Assembly: GCA_028291515.1 (NCBI GenBank)
Contig: JAQGHU010000019.1
Coordinates: 1 to 64,000 of the forward strand
Direction: 5' to 3'
Length of the DNA stretch: 64,000 nt
Source: Schlesneria sp.
GTDB taxonomy: Bacteria; Planctomycetota; Planctomycetia; Planctomycetales; Planctomycetaceae
Shown here: piece after piece, positions 18,730 through 28,246 of the stretch
Layout: each line of letters begins with the position of its first letter
How positions within the stretch are numbered: the first letter of the stretch is position 1
Notes under the pieces: generated by a model
What the model was told of the DNA's origin: nothing
Database searches by the model: none
The model's input: the letters and a program-made list of their open reading frames with translations, nothing else
Program-made: the position numbers and the translations under genes

Positions 18730-18929
18730 ACTTGTCACCTGCGGCCAGGTATTACCTGGGCTTTTGTTTGATGACCTGTAGCTACTTTACCGCCGCCGCT
18801 GTGAATGCCTGGCCGGGCCCGACATTTGGTGACGGCACCGGTCGCAGTTCTTATTCATCGGGCGGCGGCTACATCGGTGGGTATGGCGGCGGACGCAGTT
18901 CTGGCGGCTTTGGCGGAGGAGGAAAATAG
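18726..18929 (+). CDS. Small exported Gly/Ser-rich protein
   Basis: 67 residues. A hydrophobic start (YYLGFCLMTCSYFTAAAVNA) acts as signal peptide or anchor, followed by a tail of Gly, Ser and Tyr (GGGYIGGYGGGRSSGGFGGGG). It overlaps the DUF4178 stop (ATGA) and its own stop overlaps the next GTG start, so it is translationally coupled on both sides. It occupies the position held by DUF4247 in related clusters but shows no recognisable DUF4247 sequence. Confidence 0.7.
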   Translation: MNLSPAARYYLGFCLMTCSYFTAAAVNAWPGPTFGDGTGRSSYSSGGGYIGGYGGGRSSGGFGGGGK

Positions 18930-19204
18930 TGTTCTCGATCAACTCGTTTTCGCTGGTTGCCGTGTTGGCTGAAGTAGTTGTCGACCCAGGTAGCATTCCC
19001 AGTGTCTGGCGGCACTTGCCCGCCGTCATCGTCTATTCAATGGTCGGGGTGCTGGTCCTGGGGGGCTGCTTCTGGATCATGAAGACGCTGATGCCGTTCT
19101 CGCTGCGCAAAGAGATCGAAGAAGACCAGAACACCGCCCTGGCGATCATCATCGGATCGGTCATCATCGGCATGTCGATCATCATTGCTGCCGCGATCCT
19201 GTGA
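18929..19204 (+). CDS. DUF350 (YjfL-like) membrane protein
   Basis: 91 residues with two strong hydrophobic helices (LPAVIVYSMVGVLVLGGCFWI and ALAIIIGSVIIGMSIIIAAAIL) joined by an acidic/basic loop (LRKEIEEDQNT). This is one DUF350 repeat; E. coli YjfL has the same repeat in tandem. It starts at a GTG overlapping the previous stop (TAGTG). DUF350 proteins are repeatedly linked to polyamine-type enzymes and to PspA-associated membrane-stress clusters, which matches its place before the spermidine-synthase-like gene. Confidence 0.85.
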   Translation: MFSINSFSLVAVLAEVVVDPGSIPSVWRHLPAVIVYSMVGVLVLGGCFWIMKTLMPFSLRKEIEEDQNTALAIIIGSVIIGMSIIIAAAIL

Positions 19205-19228
19205 TCGCATCATTTCAGTAAGGCCGAC

Positions 19229-20773
19229 ATGTCCGCAGGGTCGATGAACCGCGCTCCGCTGGTGCTGCTCTATCTGAACGTGCTGATCATCGCCACGTGC
19301 GGGCTGGTCTACGAACTGCTGGCCGGAACACTCGCCAGCTATCTGCTTGGCGATTCCGTCACGCAGTTCTCCCTGGTGATCGGACTTTACCTTTCGGCGA
19401 TGGGTGCCGGAGCCTGGATCTCGCGATTCGTCGCGGACAAATCACTAGCCCGCTGCTTTATCGAAGTGGAACTCGGCGTCGCTTTGGTTGGCGGGTTATC
19501 GGCCCCACTTCTCTTCGCCGCGTTCTCGCGAGTCGACATCTTCGGCGTGGTGCTCTATGGATTCGTGTTTGCGATCGGTTCGCTGGTCGGCTTGGAACTG
19601 CCGCTGCTGATGCGGCTGTTGAAAGAGCATCTCGACTTCGAAGATCTGGTCTCGCGCGTGCTGGCCTTCGATTACATCGGGGCTCTGCTCGCATCGCTGA
19701 TGTTCCCGATCTTCCTCGTTCCGCGACTCGGTTTGATTCGCACGTCTTTGCTGTGCGGCCTGCTCAACGCCGTCGTCGGCGTCTGGGGAACATATTTGCT
19801 GCGACCGCTACTCAATCGACACGGCCTGCTAAGTCTCCGCATTCGCGGTGCCTTAGTGATCGGCTTGCTGCTGATCGCCTTTGTGCAGGCGGAGACACTC
19901 ACGAAACTGTCCGAAGAAAGTGCCCTCGGACATGCCGTAATTCATGCGGAGACGACCCAATATCAGCGACTGGTGCTGACTCGATCCGAACAAGGCTTCC
20001 GCCTGTATCTCAACGGGCATCTGCAATTCAATTCGATGGACGAGTACCGCTATCACGAAGCTCTGGTCCATCCCGCACTGTCACCAATCAAGTCGCCCAA
20101 GCAGATTCTGGTCCTTGGCGGCGGCGATGGTCTGGCCGTGCGTGAGATCTTGCGTTACCCCTCGATCGAATCGGTGACACTGGTCGATATCGATCCCGGA
20201 ATGACAACGCTCGCCGATCGATTCCCGCCGCTCGCAGAACTCAGCAAGGCTTCATTGCGAGACCCCCGAGTCACCGTTATCAACGAAGACGCGTTCATCT
20301 GGACCGGGCGTGCGAATGGTCCCAAGTTCGATGCGGTCGTCATCGATTTCCCCGATCCCGGCAACTTCGCCATTGGCAAACTGTACACCACTCGCTTCTA
20401 TCGCATGCTGCGCGATCGCCTGAACGACGGCGCGATGATCTCGATTCAATGCACGTCCCCGCTGGTCGCACCCAAATCCTACTGGTGCATCGTCAGTACT
20501 CTGGAGGCGACCGGCTACCAGGTGCGTCCCTATCACGCCCCCGTCCCCACCTTTGGCGAATGGGGTTTCATCCTCGCGTCGGCAGGGCCCATCCCCGATC
20601 AGTTGGCACTCTCGAAAGATCTCACTGGAAAATCACGGTTTCTCAACGACGAAGTGCTCAACGGCATGTTCGTCTTGCCGCACGATCTGGTTCGCGTGAA
20701 AACCGACATCAATCAACTCAACAATCAGGCCTTGGTCCACTACTACGATGAAGAGTGGGGAGTCTGGAAGTGA
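19229..20773 (+). CDS. Membrane-bound spermidine-synthase-like protein
   Basis: 514 residues. The N-terminal 200 residues form about seven transmembrane helices (for example [23 protein letters not shown]). The C-terminal half is an aminopropyltransferase-type Rossmann domain: YQRLVLTR, the substrate loop [17 protein letters not shown]-binding [17 protein letters not shown] near residue 295, VDIDPGM, and [17 protein letters not shown] for the active-site Asp region. Soluble SpeE makes spermidine from putrescine and decarboxylated SAM. The membrane form probably acts on a different or membrane-associated amine. No speD (SAM decarboxylase) gene is in the window. The start may be 19229 or the ATG at 19244. 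Confidence 0.88.
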   Translation: MSAGSMNRAPLVLLYLNVLIIATCGLVYELLAGTLASYLLGDSVTQFSLVIGLYLSAMGAGAWISRFVADKSLARCFIEVELGVALVGGLSAPLLFAAFSRVDIFGVVLYGFVFAIGSLVGLELPLLMRLLKEHLDFEDLVSRVLAFDYIGALLASLMFPIFLVPRLGLIRTSLLCGLLNAVVGVWGTYLLRPLLNRHGLLSLRIRGALVIGLLLIAFVQAETLTKLSEESALGHAVIHAETTQYQRLVLTRSEQGFRLYLNGHLQFNSMDEYRYHEALVHPALSPIKSPKQILVLGGGDGLAVREILRYPSIESVTLVDIDPGMTTLADRFPPLAELSKASLRDPRVTVINEDAFIWTGRANGPKFDAVVIDFPDPGNFAIGKLYTTRFYRMLRDRLNDGAMISIQCTSPLVAPKSYWCIVSTLEATGYQVRPYHAPVPTFGEWGFILASAGPIPDQLALSKDLTGKSRFLNDEVLNGMFVLPHDLVRVKTDINQLNNQALVHYYDEEWGVWK

Positions 20774-20788
20774 GCGGATCCACCTGTT

Positions 20789-20917
20789 CGTCATTCCCGC
20801 GCAGGCGGGAATCCAGAGAGTTATGGGCGGGTCGCAATGCAGCGGCAAGGAATTTAGTCGATGACGATGTAGAATCGCTGCGAAGCAACTGGATTCCCGC
20901 CTGCGCGGGAATGACGG
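20789..20917. repeat. 129-bp element with perfect 28-bp inverted ends
   Basis: Arms 20789-20816 and 20890-20917 are exact reverse complements. Each contains ATTCCCGC, a short centre, then GCGGGAAT, a 20-base palindrome of the form ATTCCC-N8-GGGAAT that also describes neisserial dRS3 units and similar repeats in many genomes. It sits inside the operon, between the spermidine-synthase-like gene and the amine oxidase, with no frame of its own: a MITE-like or REP-like insertion. Confidence 0.85.
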
Positions 20918-20978
20918 TAGGCGGCGACAAGGCGACTGGTAACAACGAAATCACTTCGAACAAACTCCGAGCCCTCAC

Positions 20979-22610
20979 ATGCGACTAAGCCGTCGAGAAC
21001 TGATCGCCCTCATGCTGGGGGCTCCGGCCGTCGCGACGGGATGTTCACCACCACCTGTCGTTCCGTTACATGGTGAATTGTTCGGTCAATCATTCGACAT
21101 CGGGCATCGACTGCGAGACGGCTTTCGACCACGTCCCGCCGATGATCAATGGCGAGATGTCCAAGTGGCGATCGTTGGTGGCGGCGCGGCGGGCCTGTCG
21201 GCAGGACGAGCCTTGCTGCAAGGAAAATGCGATGACTTTGTCGTACTTGAATTGGAACCCGTCGCCGGGGGAACGTCCCGCTCCGAGAAAAAAGGCGATT
21301 TCGCTTATCCTTGGGGAGCTCACTATGTCCCTGTTCCGCTGGCTGACAATGTCCCGTTGATTCGACTGTTTACCGAAATGGGAGTTGTCGAATCGCTCGC
21401 CGCAGATGGATCGCCGATCGTCGCCGAGCAGTATCTTTGCCGCGACCCCGAAGAGCGGTTGTTCTACCAAGGGGAATGGATCGAGGGTCTGTATCCCGCG
21501 ACCGGGGCTTCGGTAGATGACCATGTGCAGTTGAAGGCATTTCGCGAACTGATTGACACGTTTGCGGCCTGGCGAGATTCAACTGGACGCCGCGCCTTTG
21601 CGATCCCGACCAGCCTGGCCACCGACGATAAAGAGATCATGGAATTGGACAAGCTGTCCATGGCCGATTGGCTGAGGTACGAGGGGTTCAATTCGGCACG
21701 CTTGCACTGGCTGGTCGATTACAGTTGCCGCGACGACTACGGCCTTTCTGCGGAAACGACGAGTGCCTGGGCGGGGCTGCTCTACTTCGCATCAAGACTG
21801 CGAGCCCCCGGTGCCGACCATCAGCCCCTAATTAGTTGGCCCGAGGGAAATGGCCGGATCATCAATCACCTTGCGGAAGTCGTCGGCCCGCGTCTGCAGA
21901 CCGGCATGGCGGTCACGCAACTGACGCCGGTCACCAGTGACCGGGGAGACTTCGTCGAAGTCACCTGCTTCAACACGCAGACTCAATCCGTAACCGGCCT
22001 GCGAGCTCGACACGTCATCTTCGCCGCGCCCCAATTCCTGGCACCGAGATTGATCACAGAGTTCACCGAACGAACCAAGCGAAAAACCGATGAATTCGAG
22101 TACGGATCGTGGTTCGTTGCCAACCTGCATTTGAAGGATCGGCCGAAGCAACAGCAGGGCTATCCACTCTGCTGGGACAACGTCATGTTTCGCAGTCGCT
22201 CGTTAGGCTATGTCGTCGCGACCCATCAGGCCGGCCGCGATTATGGCCCGACCGTGCTCACCTGGTACTACCCGTTCACAGAATCGCACACGCGTGAAAT
22301 ACGTGAGAAACTCTTGAAGGCCACGTGGGCCGATCTGGCGGACGTTGTACTGACCGATCTGGAGGTTCCGCATCCGCAAATTCGACAACTCGTCGAGCGA
22401 TTGGACATCTTCCGCTGGGGTCACGCGATGATCCGACCGAAGCCGGGATTCATCGCCAGTCAGCAACGGCGTGAAGCTCGCCATCCCGACGGCCGCATTC
22501 ACTTCGCCAACACCGACCTCAGCGGCGTGGCCCTGTTCGAAGAAGCCTTCGACCACGGCTGCCGCGCCGCCGATGAGGTCTTGTCGATGTTGCCTCAGGA
22601 TCGCGTCTAA
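20979..22610 (+). CDS. Exported FAD-dependent amine oxidase-like protein
   Basis: 543 residues. The N-terminus combines a twin-arginine-like start (LSRRELIALM) with a lipobox (VATGC), suggesting a folded, lipid-anchored periplasmic enzyme. FAD-binding Rossmann motif VAIVGGGAAGLSAGRAL lies at about 63-79, followed by VLELEPVAGGTSRS and GAHYVPVP. The C-terminal FAD motif is around RIHFANTDLSGVALFEEAFDHG. The family includes polyamine and monoamine oxidases. Following a spermidine-synthase-like gene it may oxidise the amine made there, which is inference. Separated from that gene only by the 129-bp repeat element. Confidence 0.85.
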   Translation: MRLSRRELIALMLGAPAVATGCSPPPVVPLHGELFGQSFDIGHRLRDGFRPRPADDQWRDVQVAIVGGGAAGLSAGRALLQGKCDDFVVLELEPVAGGTSRSEKKGDFAYPWGAHYVPVPLADNVPLIRLFTEMGVVESLAADGSPIVAEQYLCRDPEERLFYQGEWIEGLYPATGASVDDHVQLKAFRELIDTFAAWRDSTGRRAFAIPTSLATDDKEIMELDKLSMADWLRYEGFNSARLHWLVDYSCRDDYGLSAETTSAWAGLLYFASRLRAPGADHQPLISWPEGNGRIINHLAEVVGPRLQTGMAVTQLTPVTSDRGDFVEVTCFNTQTQSVTGLRARHVIFAAPQFLAPRLITEFTERTKRKTDEFEYGSWFVANLHLKDRPKQQQGYPLCWDNVMFRSRSLGYVVATHQAGRDYGPTVLTWYYPFTESHTREIREKLLKATWADLADVVLTDLEVPHPQIRQLVERLDIFRWGHAMIRPKPGFIASQQRREARHPDGRIHFANTDLSGVALFEEAFDHGCRAADEVLSMLPQDRV

Positions 22611-22614
22611 TGAT

Positions 22615-23481
22615 TTATGTGCCGCTCGCCACAAGCTGAGGTCTCTCTTCAACAATCGGCACTTCGATTGAAGTCGGCATGCTCAATCCCAGTTCATTCA
22701 AGGTCGAAGCGAATCGAGTCCATGGTGGAGTACGGAACGGCTTCAATGTTCCGGCAGAGACTTCTTCGTCTGTGGGTTCCAGCATGTCGGTCGAGAGGCT
22801 GAGGTCCAAGAGCCACATTTCCTCGAGGTACTGCGTCGAACGGCCTTCCGCACGTGCTTGGGCCAGGCGTTGTTCCTGATCCTTGAATTTGCGGTAGACC
22901 TCCATCAGCGTCAAGATCTTGGCGGCATCGGAACCATGATGGACCAGCAGATCCTGGCATGAATCAAATGACGCAAAAATTGGCAGGTCCGATTTGCGGA
23001 CCAGCAGCACTGTCGGAGCCACGTATTGCAGCGGCCGGTACGTTTCGAGGATCGGAGCCATCAGCCACCATTCGCGTTTCAATCCTTTCTCTTCCAGTAA
23101 AGTCCGTAGGTGTCCATGCAGTTCTCGCAGCACGAACGAACCGAGCTTCCCTTCCATCGCGATGACCGAATTCAGTTCGTCTTCGGCCGATTCACGTGAC
23201 AGGCCGAGCAGATGTGAGCGAATCGCATCCTTGGCCACGAACACTTTCAGCGGCAGACAGCCAATCATTCGGACCACAAAGCGACGTTGACCCTTTCGAT
23301 CGGTCGTGACGAAGGCGTAGGCGAACTCCAACTGCTGGAACTGATGTCCCTGGTTGATCTCACGAAACTCGCGTCGCCGTCTTCGCCATGTCGCCACACT
23401 GGCAGCCACCAGTGCAAAGCTGGCACCGATCAGGAAGCCGATGGATTCTTCATGAATGACATTCCAATGGGATTGCCACAT
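22615..23481 (-). CDS. Membrane-anchored protein of unknown function
   Basis: 288 residues. One N-terminal hydrophobic helix (IGFLIGASFALVAASVATW) is followed by a basic stop-transfer RRRRR and a soluble cytoplasmic part. The soluble part has a beta-rich first half (FAYAFVTTDRKGQRRFVVRMIGCLPL) and a charged helical region (KILTLMEVYRKFKDQEQRLAQARAEG). No catalytic motif is recognisable. It is convergent with the amine oxidase, only four bases between stops, so it is not part of that operon. Confidence 0.6.
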   Translation of the reverse strand: MWQSHWNVIHEESIGFLIGASFALVAASVATWRRRRREFREINQGHQFQQLEFAYAFVTTDRKGQRRFVVRMIGCLPLKVFVAKDAIRSHLLGLSRESAEDELNSVIAMEGKLGSFVLRELHGHLRTLLEEKGLKREWWLMAPILETYRPLQYVAPTVLLVRKSDLPIFASFDSCQDLLVHHGSDAAKILTLMEVYRKFKDQEQRLAQARAEGRSTQYLEEMWLLDLSLSTDMLEPTDEEVSAGTLKPFRTPPWTRFASTLNELGLSMPTSIEVPIVEERPQLVASGT

Positions 23482-23895
23482 ACAATGCGATCCTTTCTTC
23501 AGGATAGGAGCTCACAGAGTGCGCGCCGATATCGCGGCGCTGAAGCATCTGGAGCCAAGGGACATTCAGCCCAAGAGCACTTTCGACGAGCACCCGTCGC
23601 GCAACTCACGATCTGTGAATGACGAGGGCTGCTGGCATATCGACTGAGGACATTGCACGAGGCAGTCCTGAGGACACCTTCCGTTAACAACGGCGACCGA
23701 GTTCTCCGGCGCTTCAAATAGTTGACGCACTTCAATCAGTTTCGAGGATCGCACTTCGATCCCTCCGCCACCTGTCAGCCGCAATGGCGTTGGCGATGGG
23801 ACTGCAAACGAAGCAGATTGTGAAAGGATCAAAATCCCTGCCAGAATTGTTCATCGACACGATGTAGCAGCAGGCGGCATCGTGACTTCCGCCAA
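23482..23895. other. Intergenic, no gene recognised
   Basis: About 410 bases between the membrane protein and the hairpin below ubiD. Open frames here are short and show no family resemblance. Confidence 0.4.
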
Positions 23896-23949
23896 TGTAG
23901 AAGGCACTCTCCGAGTGCCGATCGCGGCACACGGAGTGTGCCGTCTACA
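23896..23949 (-). terminator. Long hairpin directly after the ubiD-like stop
   Basis: Arms 23896-23919 and 23926-23949 form an imperfect 24-bp palindrome (TGTAGAAGGCACTC... against ...GTGTGCCGTCTACA) with a six-base loop, ending exactly at the stop codon of the leftward ubiD-like gene. There is no long T-run, so a REP-like or mRNA-end-protecting hairpin is as likely as an intrinsic terminator. Confidence 0.6.
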
Positions 23950-25776
23950 CTAAATAATGCCATGCAGCGGCCCACCCTTCGCCGCCAATTGATCGACGCG
24001 TCTCGTCACCGCAAAGTCTTCAATCAACGGCGGCGCATGATGCGGCTTGATGCGGGCGTCAATGATCAACGAGCCTGTGCAGCCCCAGTGCTTCTGATCT
24101 GTAAACGCTCCAATGCCATCAATGTCCGCGGCAGGGTTCGATCGAGTAAACGTCACCCACAACCAGTTGTTCAATGTCTTCGCAGCAAACTCACTGTCAT
24201 CGACGACGACGAGCAACGGAAACTCCGCCAGCGATGAGCTGCTTCCTCCATCCTCGTCACTCTCCACTTTCCTCTCGTCACTCTCCACTACTATTACCCC
24301 CGGCAAGGCGACACGAGGGTTGCGGAATCCATGCGGCAACCGTAGATCACTGGGAAGCTGTGTCCCCAGTTCACGCCGCTTTGGTCCCGCGGCGGCGATG
24401 ACGACCTTCGATCCCTGGTTGAAGCCACTACCGGAATAGTCGAGCGTGTCGATCGTCGTCCGCGTCTGAAAATGCAGATCGCTGCGCCAGTCGACTCGTT
24501 CAAGGACATGTCGGAAGTACGCCGCGATATCGTGAATCTTCAGGTCGGGGTTGTCCTCCCCGGCCATAATGAACAGATACTTGGCCAGCGACAGTTGGCC
24601 CTGGCCCAGGATCGCGTTTGCCGTGGTGAGCAATTCCTGTGGTGAACGCTTTGAGGCATACGGCACATAGCGTTCGCTGCCAATCGCCAGTAGCAACGGA
24701 TGAACGCCGGCCGCGTCAACCGCATGTACGGCCTTCACGCCGGCGATCACAGTGGGAATGATCGGGCCGGTGATTTCATGAATGATCTCACCGAACGAGG
24801 TGTCCTCCTGCGGTGGTCGGCCGACAACAGTAAACGGCCAGATCGCATCGCGGCGGTGATAGACTCGTTCGACATCGAGTACAGGAAACTCATGTCGCAG
24901 GCTGTAGTAGCCCAGATGGTCACCGAACGGACCCTCCAGCTTCGTGCGACTCGGGTCGATGGTCCCCACGATACAGAAGTCCGCATCGGCATAGATCGGT
25001 AGCGATGATCCTCCATTCGACTTGGGCGGCGTGACCATGCGAACGGGTCGGCGACCCAGAGCTGCGGCGAACAGCAATTCCGACAAACCCTCTGGCAATG
25101 GCATCACGGCAGACAATGTCATTGCGGGCGGACCACCGACGAAGATGTTGACCCTCAGCTTCTCGCCTCGTTGGATAGCCGCTGCGTGATGGACTCCAAT
25201 GCTGCGATGGATCTGGTAGTGCAGGCCAATCTCGCGATTGGGGACATAGTCGTTGCCCCCCAATTGGACTCGGTACATCCCGAGGTTCGAGTTCTTGAAA
25301 CCGGGGTGATCGGGATGTTCCGAGTAAACCTGTGGCAGCGTGACAAATCCGCCGCCGTCATCCGGCCAGCACTTCAGTTGCGGCAATTGATCGATCGTCG
25401 TCTGACAGGCCATGACTGGACCGGAGCGAGCCTTCCGAATCCACATCGACCAGAGGGTCCGAGGAAGATTCCAATAGCGGAATGGTCGCTTGGCCAACTC
25501 GCCGGGGTCAATCTTGAGCTCGACCAGATGCCGAACTGCTTCCAGCGAATCGCGAAACATGAACCGCGTACGTTCGATGGTGCCGAACAGATTCGACACC
25601 ATTGGGAAGCGACACCCCTTCACGTTCGCAAACAGCACCGCGGGGCCGCCCGCAGCATAGACGCGTCGCTGGATTTCGGCCGCTTCCAGATTCGGATCGA
25701 TCTCGGCATCGATCCTGACTAACTGCTTGTGGCGTTCCAGATCCTGAACGCATTCTTGAAGACTGCGATAACCCAT
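23950..25776 (-). CDS. UbiD-family decarboxylase
   Basis: 608 residues, a prenylated-FMN-dependent (de)carboxylase of the UbiD superfamily. Typical segments are LEAAEIQRRVYAAGGPAVLFANVKG, RVQLGGNDYVPNREIGLHYQIHRSIGVHHAAA, EGPFGDHLGYYS with the catalytic Glu-Asp region, and GPIIPTVIAGVKAVHAVDAAGVHPLLLAIG. Members decarboxylate aromatic acids in ubiquinone or menaquinone synthesis, including the futalosine route, or act catabolically. No ubiX gene is adjacent, so the substrate is open. An acidic insertion (ESDERKVESDEDGGSSSS) near residue 500, encoded by an imperfect tandem of GTCACTCTCCACT, is not a usual family feature. Confidence 0.88.
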   Translation of the reverse strand: MGYRSLQECVQDLERHKQLVRIDAEIDPNLEAAEIQRRVYAAGGPAVLFANVKGCRFPMVSNLFGTIERTRFMFRDSLEAVRHLVELKIDPGELAKRPFRYWNLPRTLWSMWIRKARSGPVMACQTTIDQLPQLKCWPDDGGGFVTLPQVYSEHPDHPGFKNSNLGMYRVQLGGNDYVPNREIGLHYQIHRSIGVHHAAAIQRGEKLRVNIFVGGPPAMTLSAVMPLPEGLSELLFAAALGRRPVRMVTPPKSNGGSSLPIYADADFCIVGTIDPSRTKLEGPFGDHLGYYSLRHEFPVLDVERVYHRRDAIWPFTVVGRPPQEDTSFGEIIHEITGPIIPTVIAGVKAVHAVDAAGVHPLLLAIGSERYVPYASKRSPQELLTTANAILGQGQLSLAKYLFIMAGEDNPDLKIHDIAAYFRHVLERVDWRSDLHFQTRTTIDTLDYSGSGFNQGSKVVIAAAGPKRRELGTQLPSDLRLPHGFRNPRVALPGVIVVESDERKVESDEDGGSSSSLAEFPLLVVVDDSEFAAKTLNNWLWVTFTRSNPAADIDGIGAFTDQKHWGCTGSLIIDARIKPHHAPPLIEDFAVTRRVDQLAAKGGPLHGII

Positions 25777-25892
25777 GCCGAGTAATCACCGATACCTGAG
25801 GAGACCGTTCAGAAGTCGTGACGCCAAGAGACCATCACGGGATGATAGTGGCATCGGCCACTGTGTCGCGTGATCTCGTCGAGCACTGTGGC

Positions 25893-26717
25893 TTAATCGA
25901 CCGGCGGCTGCCAGTCGCCCCAGTGAGACAGATAATGGAGATAGATCGGCTGAGTCTTCCCTTGCTCTTCCAGCCACACCTTGGTCGCAGCCACCAGTTC
26001 ATGCTCGGTTTCCAGCGTGATCTTGCCCAGCAGGACGCGCGACCGCAGGAAGACAAAGTAGGTGTCCAAAACATCGCAGCGGCAGTAGTCGTTGATCGCG
26101 ACCGTCTCGCCGCGATCGTACATATCCTGTACCTGCGACCCATCGACTCCCGCCTTACCCGGCTTCCCGATCAGGTTCGCCAGCAGATTCAGCCCGCCAC
26201 TCAACCGAGCTGCACCGTAGTTCGACAGCAGGTCGAATAGATCCAGATGCATTTCCAAGTTGTAGCGATTGCGAGCCTGATCGTAGGTTCTCGCTTCGAC
26301 ATTGAACCAGGCTGGAACCGAATAGCCATAGCGGTAGGCTGCCAGTTCCAAGACCGGCAAGTCGTAACCTCGGCCATTGAAGCTGACCAGGGTCGGACGA
26401 CCATAACCGTTCCAGCCCTGCCAGAAATGCTTCGCGATCACATGCGGCCGAAACTGCGGAGCATCCAGCACCGCCAGGTCCAGCAGTCGATAGTCGGCAT
26501 CAACCTTGGCCACCGCCACCGAGATCGGCAGCATGAACGTGACGGGCAGCACATCCTTGCCCGTCGTCGCCAGCAACTCGGCTCGATATCGCGCAATCGC
26601 TTCCGGCCCCTGCATGGATTCCCTCGGATAGCGAATCTTCGAAACCAGATCCCCATCGGCAATCGCTTCGATATCGAAGATCAGATACTGCACATTTTGC
26701 TTGCGATCAGTAGACAT
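25893..26717 (-). CDS. PolB-type 3'-5' exonuclease (DNA_pol_B_exo2-like)
   Basis: About 275 residues. The RNase H-like DEDDy exonuclease motifs are all present: Exo[10 protein letters not shown], Exo[15 protein letters not shown] and Exo[15 protein letters not shown] (Tyr-x3-Asp). It degrades single-stranded DNA or RNA ends in a two-metal reaction. It stands alone, without a polymerase domain, as in the predicted PolB exonuclease-like family. Start 26717 (MSTDRKQ) gives the family N-terminus; an in-frame ATG at 26741 is possible and both have weak ribosome sites. It is separated from the ubiD-like gene by 116 bases. Confidence 0.8.
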   Translation of the reverse strand: MSTDRKQNVQYLIFDIEAIADGDLVSKIRYPRESMQGPEAIARYRAELLATTGKDVLPVTFMLPISVAVAKVDADYRLLDLAVLDAPQFRPHVIAKHFWQGWNGYGRPTLVSFNGRGYDLPVLELAAYRYGYSVPAWFNVEARTYDQARNRYNLEMHLDLFDLLSNYGAARLSGGLNLLANLIGKPGKAGVDGSQVQDMYDRGETVAINDYCRCDVLDTYFVFLRSRVLLGKITLETEHELVAATKVWLEEQGKTQPIYLHYLSHWGDWQPPVD

Positions 26718-26979
26718 AAGAACTTTTTCTGCGTGAGCCATCGTCAAAAGCAGGCCAGGTCGCCGTTGACACCAACATAGCAAGTAGGGCGTGTGCAGTC
26801 TTCGGAACACACCAGAAGTGTTGCCCGTCGCCCCTTGGAGTGCTCCGGCTCGACGGAGCTTTGGTTCCAGTGATCAACGAGCCAACCACGGAGAATAGAA
26901 GCACGAGTTTGAAACGCAGAGCCACAGAGATCGCTGAGGAAAATGAGGCAGGACCGTACCGGGCTGTGCTTTGTGTTAC

Positions 26980-27360
26980 CTATCTTCCAACAGGGTATCC
27001 ATCCGGCCACATCTTAAAAGTGGAAGCGTAGATTTCCATGAAGCACATTTGAGCCAGAATCGCCGCAGGAGCGGTACAGCAAATTATCAATAGGATGAAC
27101 GCTGGCCGGAGATGACGATCGCCGACACCGATGGCGGCAAAGCAACTTGCGATCAGTGATCCTACAAAGCTCGATGCGGTCATCAGGATCAGGAAGCTCA
27201 AGACGCTCATTACGGTGGAGAACACCACATGAATCGTAATTCCGAAAGGCCATCCGTTCGCCCAGCCCGGGTTGAACGAGATGCCGAATCCCGTGTACAC
27301 CTCGCATGCAAGAACTGCGAACGACAGCAGAGCAAATCTCGGCCACTGTTGAGCTGACAT
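26980..27360 (-). CDS. Multi-pass membrane protein, unknown function
   Basis: About 126 residues and four hydrophobic helices (FALLSFAVLACEVYTGFG, ITIHVVFSTVMSVLSFLILM, SSFVGSLIASCFAAIGVG, AFILLIICCTAPAAILAQM). The start at 27360 is chosen because GAGGCG precedes it and because an earlier start would overlap the preceding gene, whose stop is 11 bases upstream. Likely cotranscribed with that gene. No family recognised. Confidence 0.6.
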   Translation of the reverse strand: MSAQQWPRFALLSFAVLACEVYTGFGISFNPGWANGWPFGITIHVVFSTVMSVLSFLILMTASSFVGSLIASCFAAIGVGDRHLRPAFILLIICCTAPAAILAQMCFMEIYASTFKMWPDGYPVGR

Positions 27361-27371
27361 CTGTCGCCTCG

Positions 27372-27719
27372 TCAAATCTCGGGCGTTGACCCACAACGAT
27401 GTTGAAGAGTCTTCCGTGTCTTCCAGAACATCAGGCAAGCTGCGATCAGCGAAAGCGGCAGCGTGATGATTGCGTAATGCACGACTATCAATTCTTCTTC
27501 GCGAAATGCTCTGCCAGATCCGAAGTGATAAATGAACCGGATCGCGTTGTCGTTCGAGCGAAGGTAATAGATCTCTTGCAGAGGACCGCTAAACTGACTT
27601 TCAAGAACGAATTGGTCGACCACGACGCCACTTCGTAGCCAGCCGATGAGCAACACCATGGAGACAATGAACAACGCACTCCCATACGTTCGTCGACCGC
27701 CGCGGTAGAAGTCGCCCAT
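27372..27719 (-). CDS. Small two-helix membrane protein of a planctomycete family
   Basis: About 115 residues. An N-terminal helix (ALFIVSMVLLIGWLRS) is followed by a periplasmic beta-rich stretch (VVDQFVLESQFSGPLQEIYYLRSNDNAIRF) and a C-terminal helix (YAIITLPLSLIAACLMFW) with a basic tail. This layout recurs in many uncharacterised short planctomycete proteins. Start 27719 has GGGGA upstream; an earlier ATG at 27776 lacks one. It is the first gene of a two-gene unit with the next membrane protein. Confidence 0.6.
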   Translation of the reverse strand: MGDFYRGGRRTYGSALFIVSMVLLIGWLRSGVVVDQFVLESQFSGPLQEIYYLRSNDNAIRFIYHFGSGRAFREEELIVVHYAIITLPLSLIAACLMFWKTRKTLQHRCGSTPEI

Positions 27720-27935
27720 TTGAATCGTCCCCTGCACAATCACTCTCGGTCTATCGCCACGGCCGTGGAATTGCAAATTCGGTCAGAAATCGCTTTCAAT
27801 CGGTTCTGTCTTTGAGGCAGGGCATATTTTTCGACCAGGCGGACGATAAGAGTGTCGGCAGGGTGAGTGTTGCTGGTAAGATGGCATCCGTCCGCGACTG
27901 TAACCAGCGATTTGACCGCGAAGAAAGCCAATATT

Positions 27936-28160
27936 GTGACGACTCCTGAAGCTGCACCGATTACTTTGGATCAGTTCCTCAAGACGACCGGCCTGGTCGG
28001 AACGGGGGGGCAGGCGAAGATCGCCATTCAGGAAGGGTATGTCACCGTGAACGGCGAACTCGAAACGCGACGGCGGCGGAAGTTGGCACTCGGGGATGTG
28101 ATCGTCGTCGATAACGAGCACAAGTTCGTCGTCACCGAAGAGGCGATCCGCCGATTCTAA
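27936..28160 (+). CDS. S4-domain RNA-binding protein
   Basis: About 75 residues, a stand-alone S4 domain of the YaaA/RlbA-like type: ITLDQFLKTTGLVGTGGQAKIAIQEGYVTVNGELETRRRRKLALGDVI is split over the alpha-L motif and basic strand. The conserved G-x-A-K, G-x-V-x-V-N-G and R-R-K-L residues predict binding to structured RNA, as seen in ribosome- or replication-associated S4 proteins. A GTG at 27936 is taken as start because the family begins just before ITLDQ; the frame stays open upstream to 27867. Confidence 0.8.
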   Translation: MTTPEAAPITLDQFLKTTGLVGTGGQAKIAIQEGYVTVNGELETRRRRKLALGDVIVVDNEHKFVVTEEAIRRF

Positions 28161-28246
28161 TCAGTGGACTGTCCAAATGAATTGGTGACTCTGGTAAGTT
28201 TCGCGAAGTGGCGAGCGACCCAGTGGCGATCCCAGCCACTCTATCG

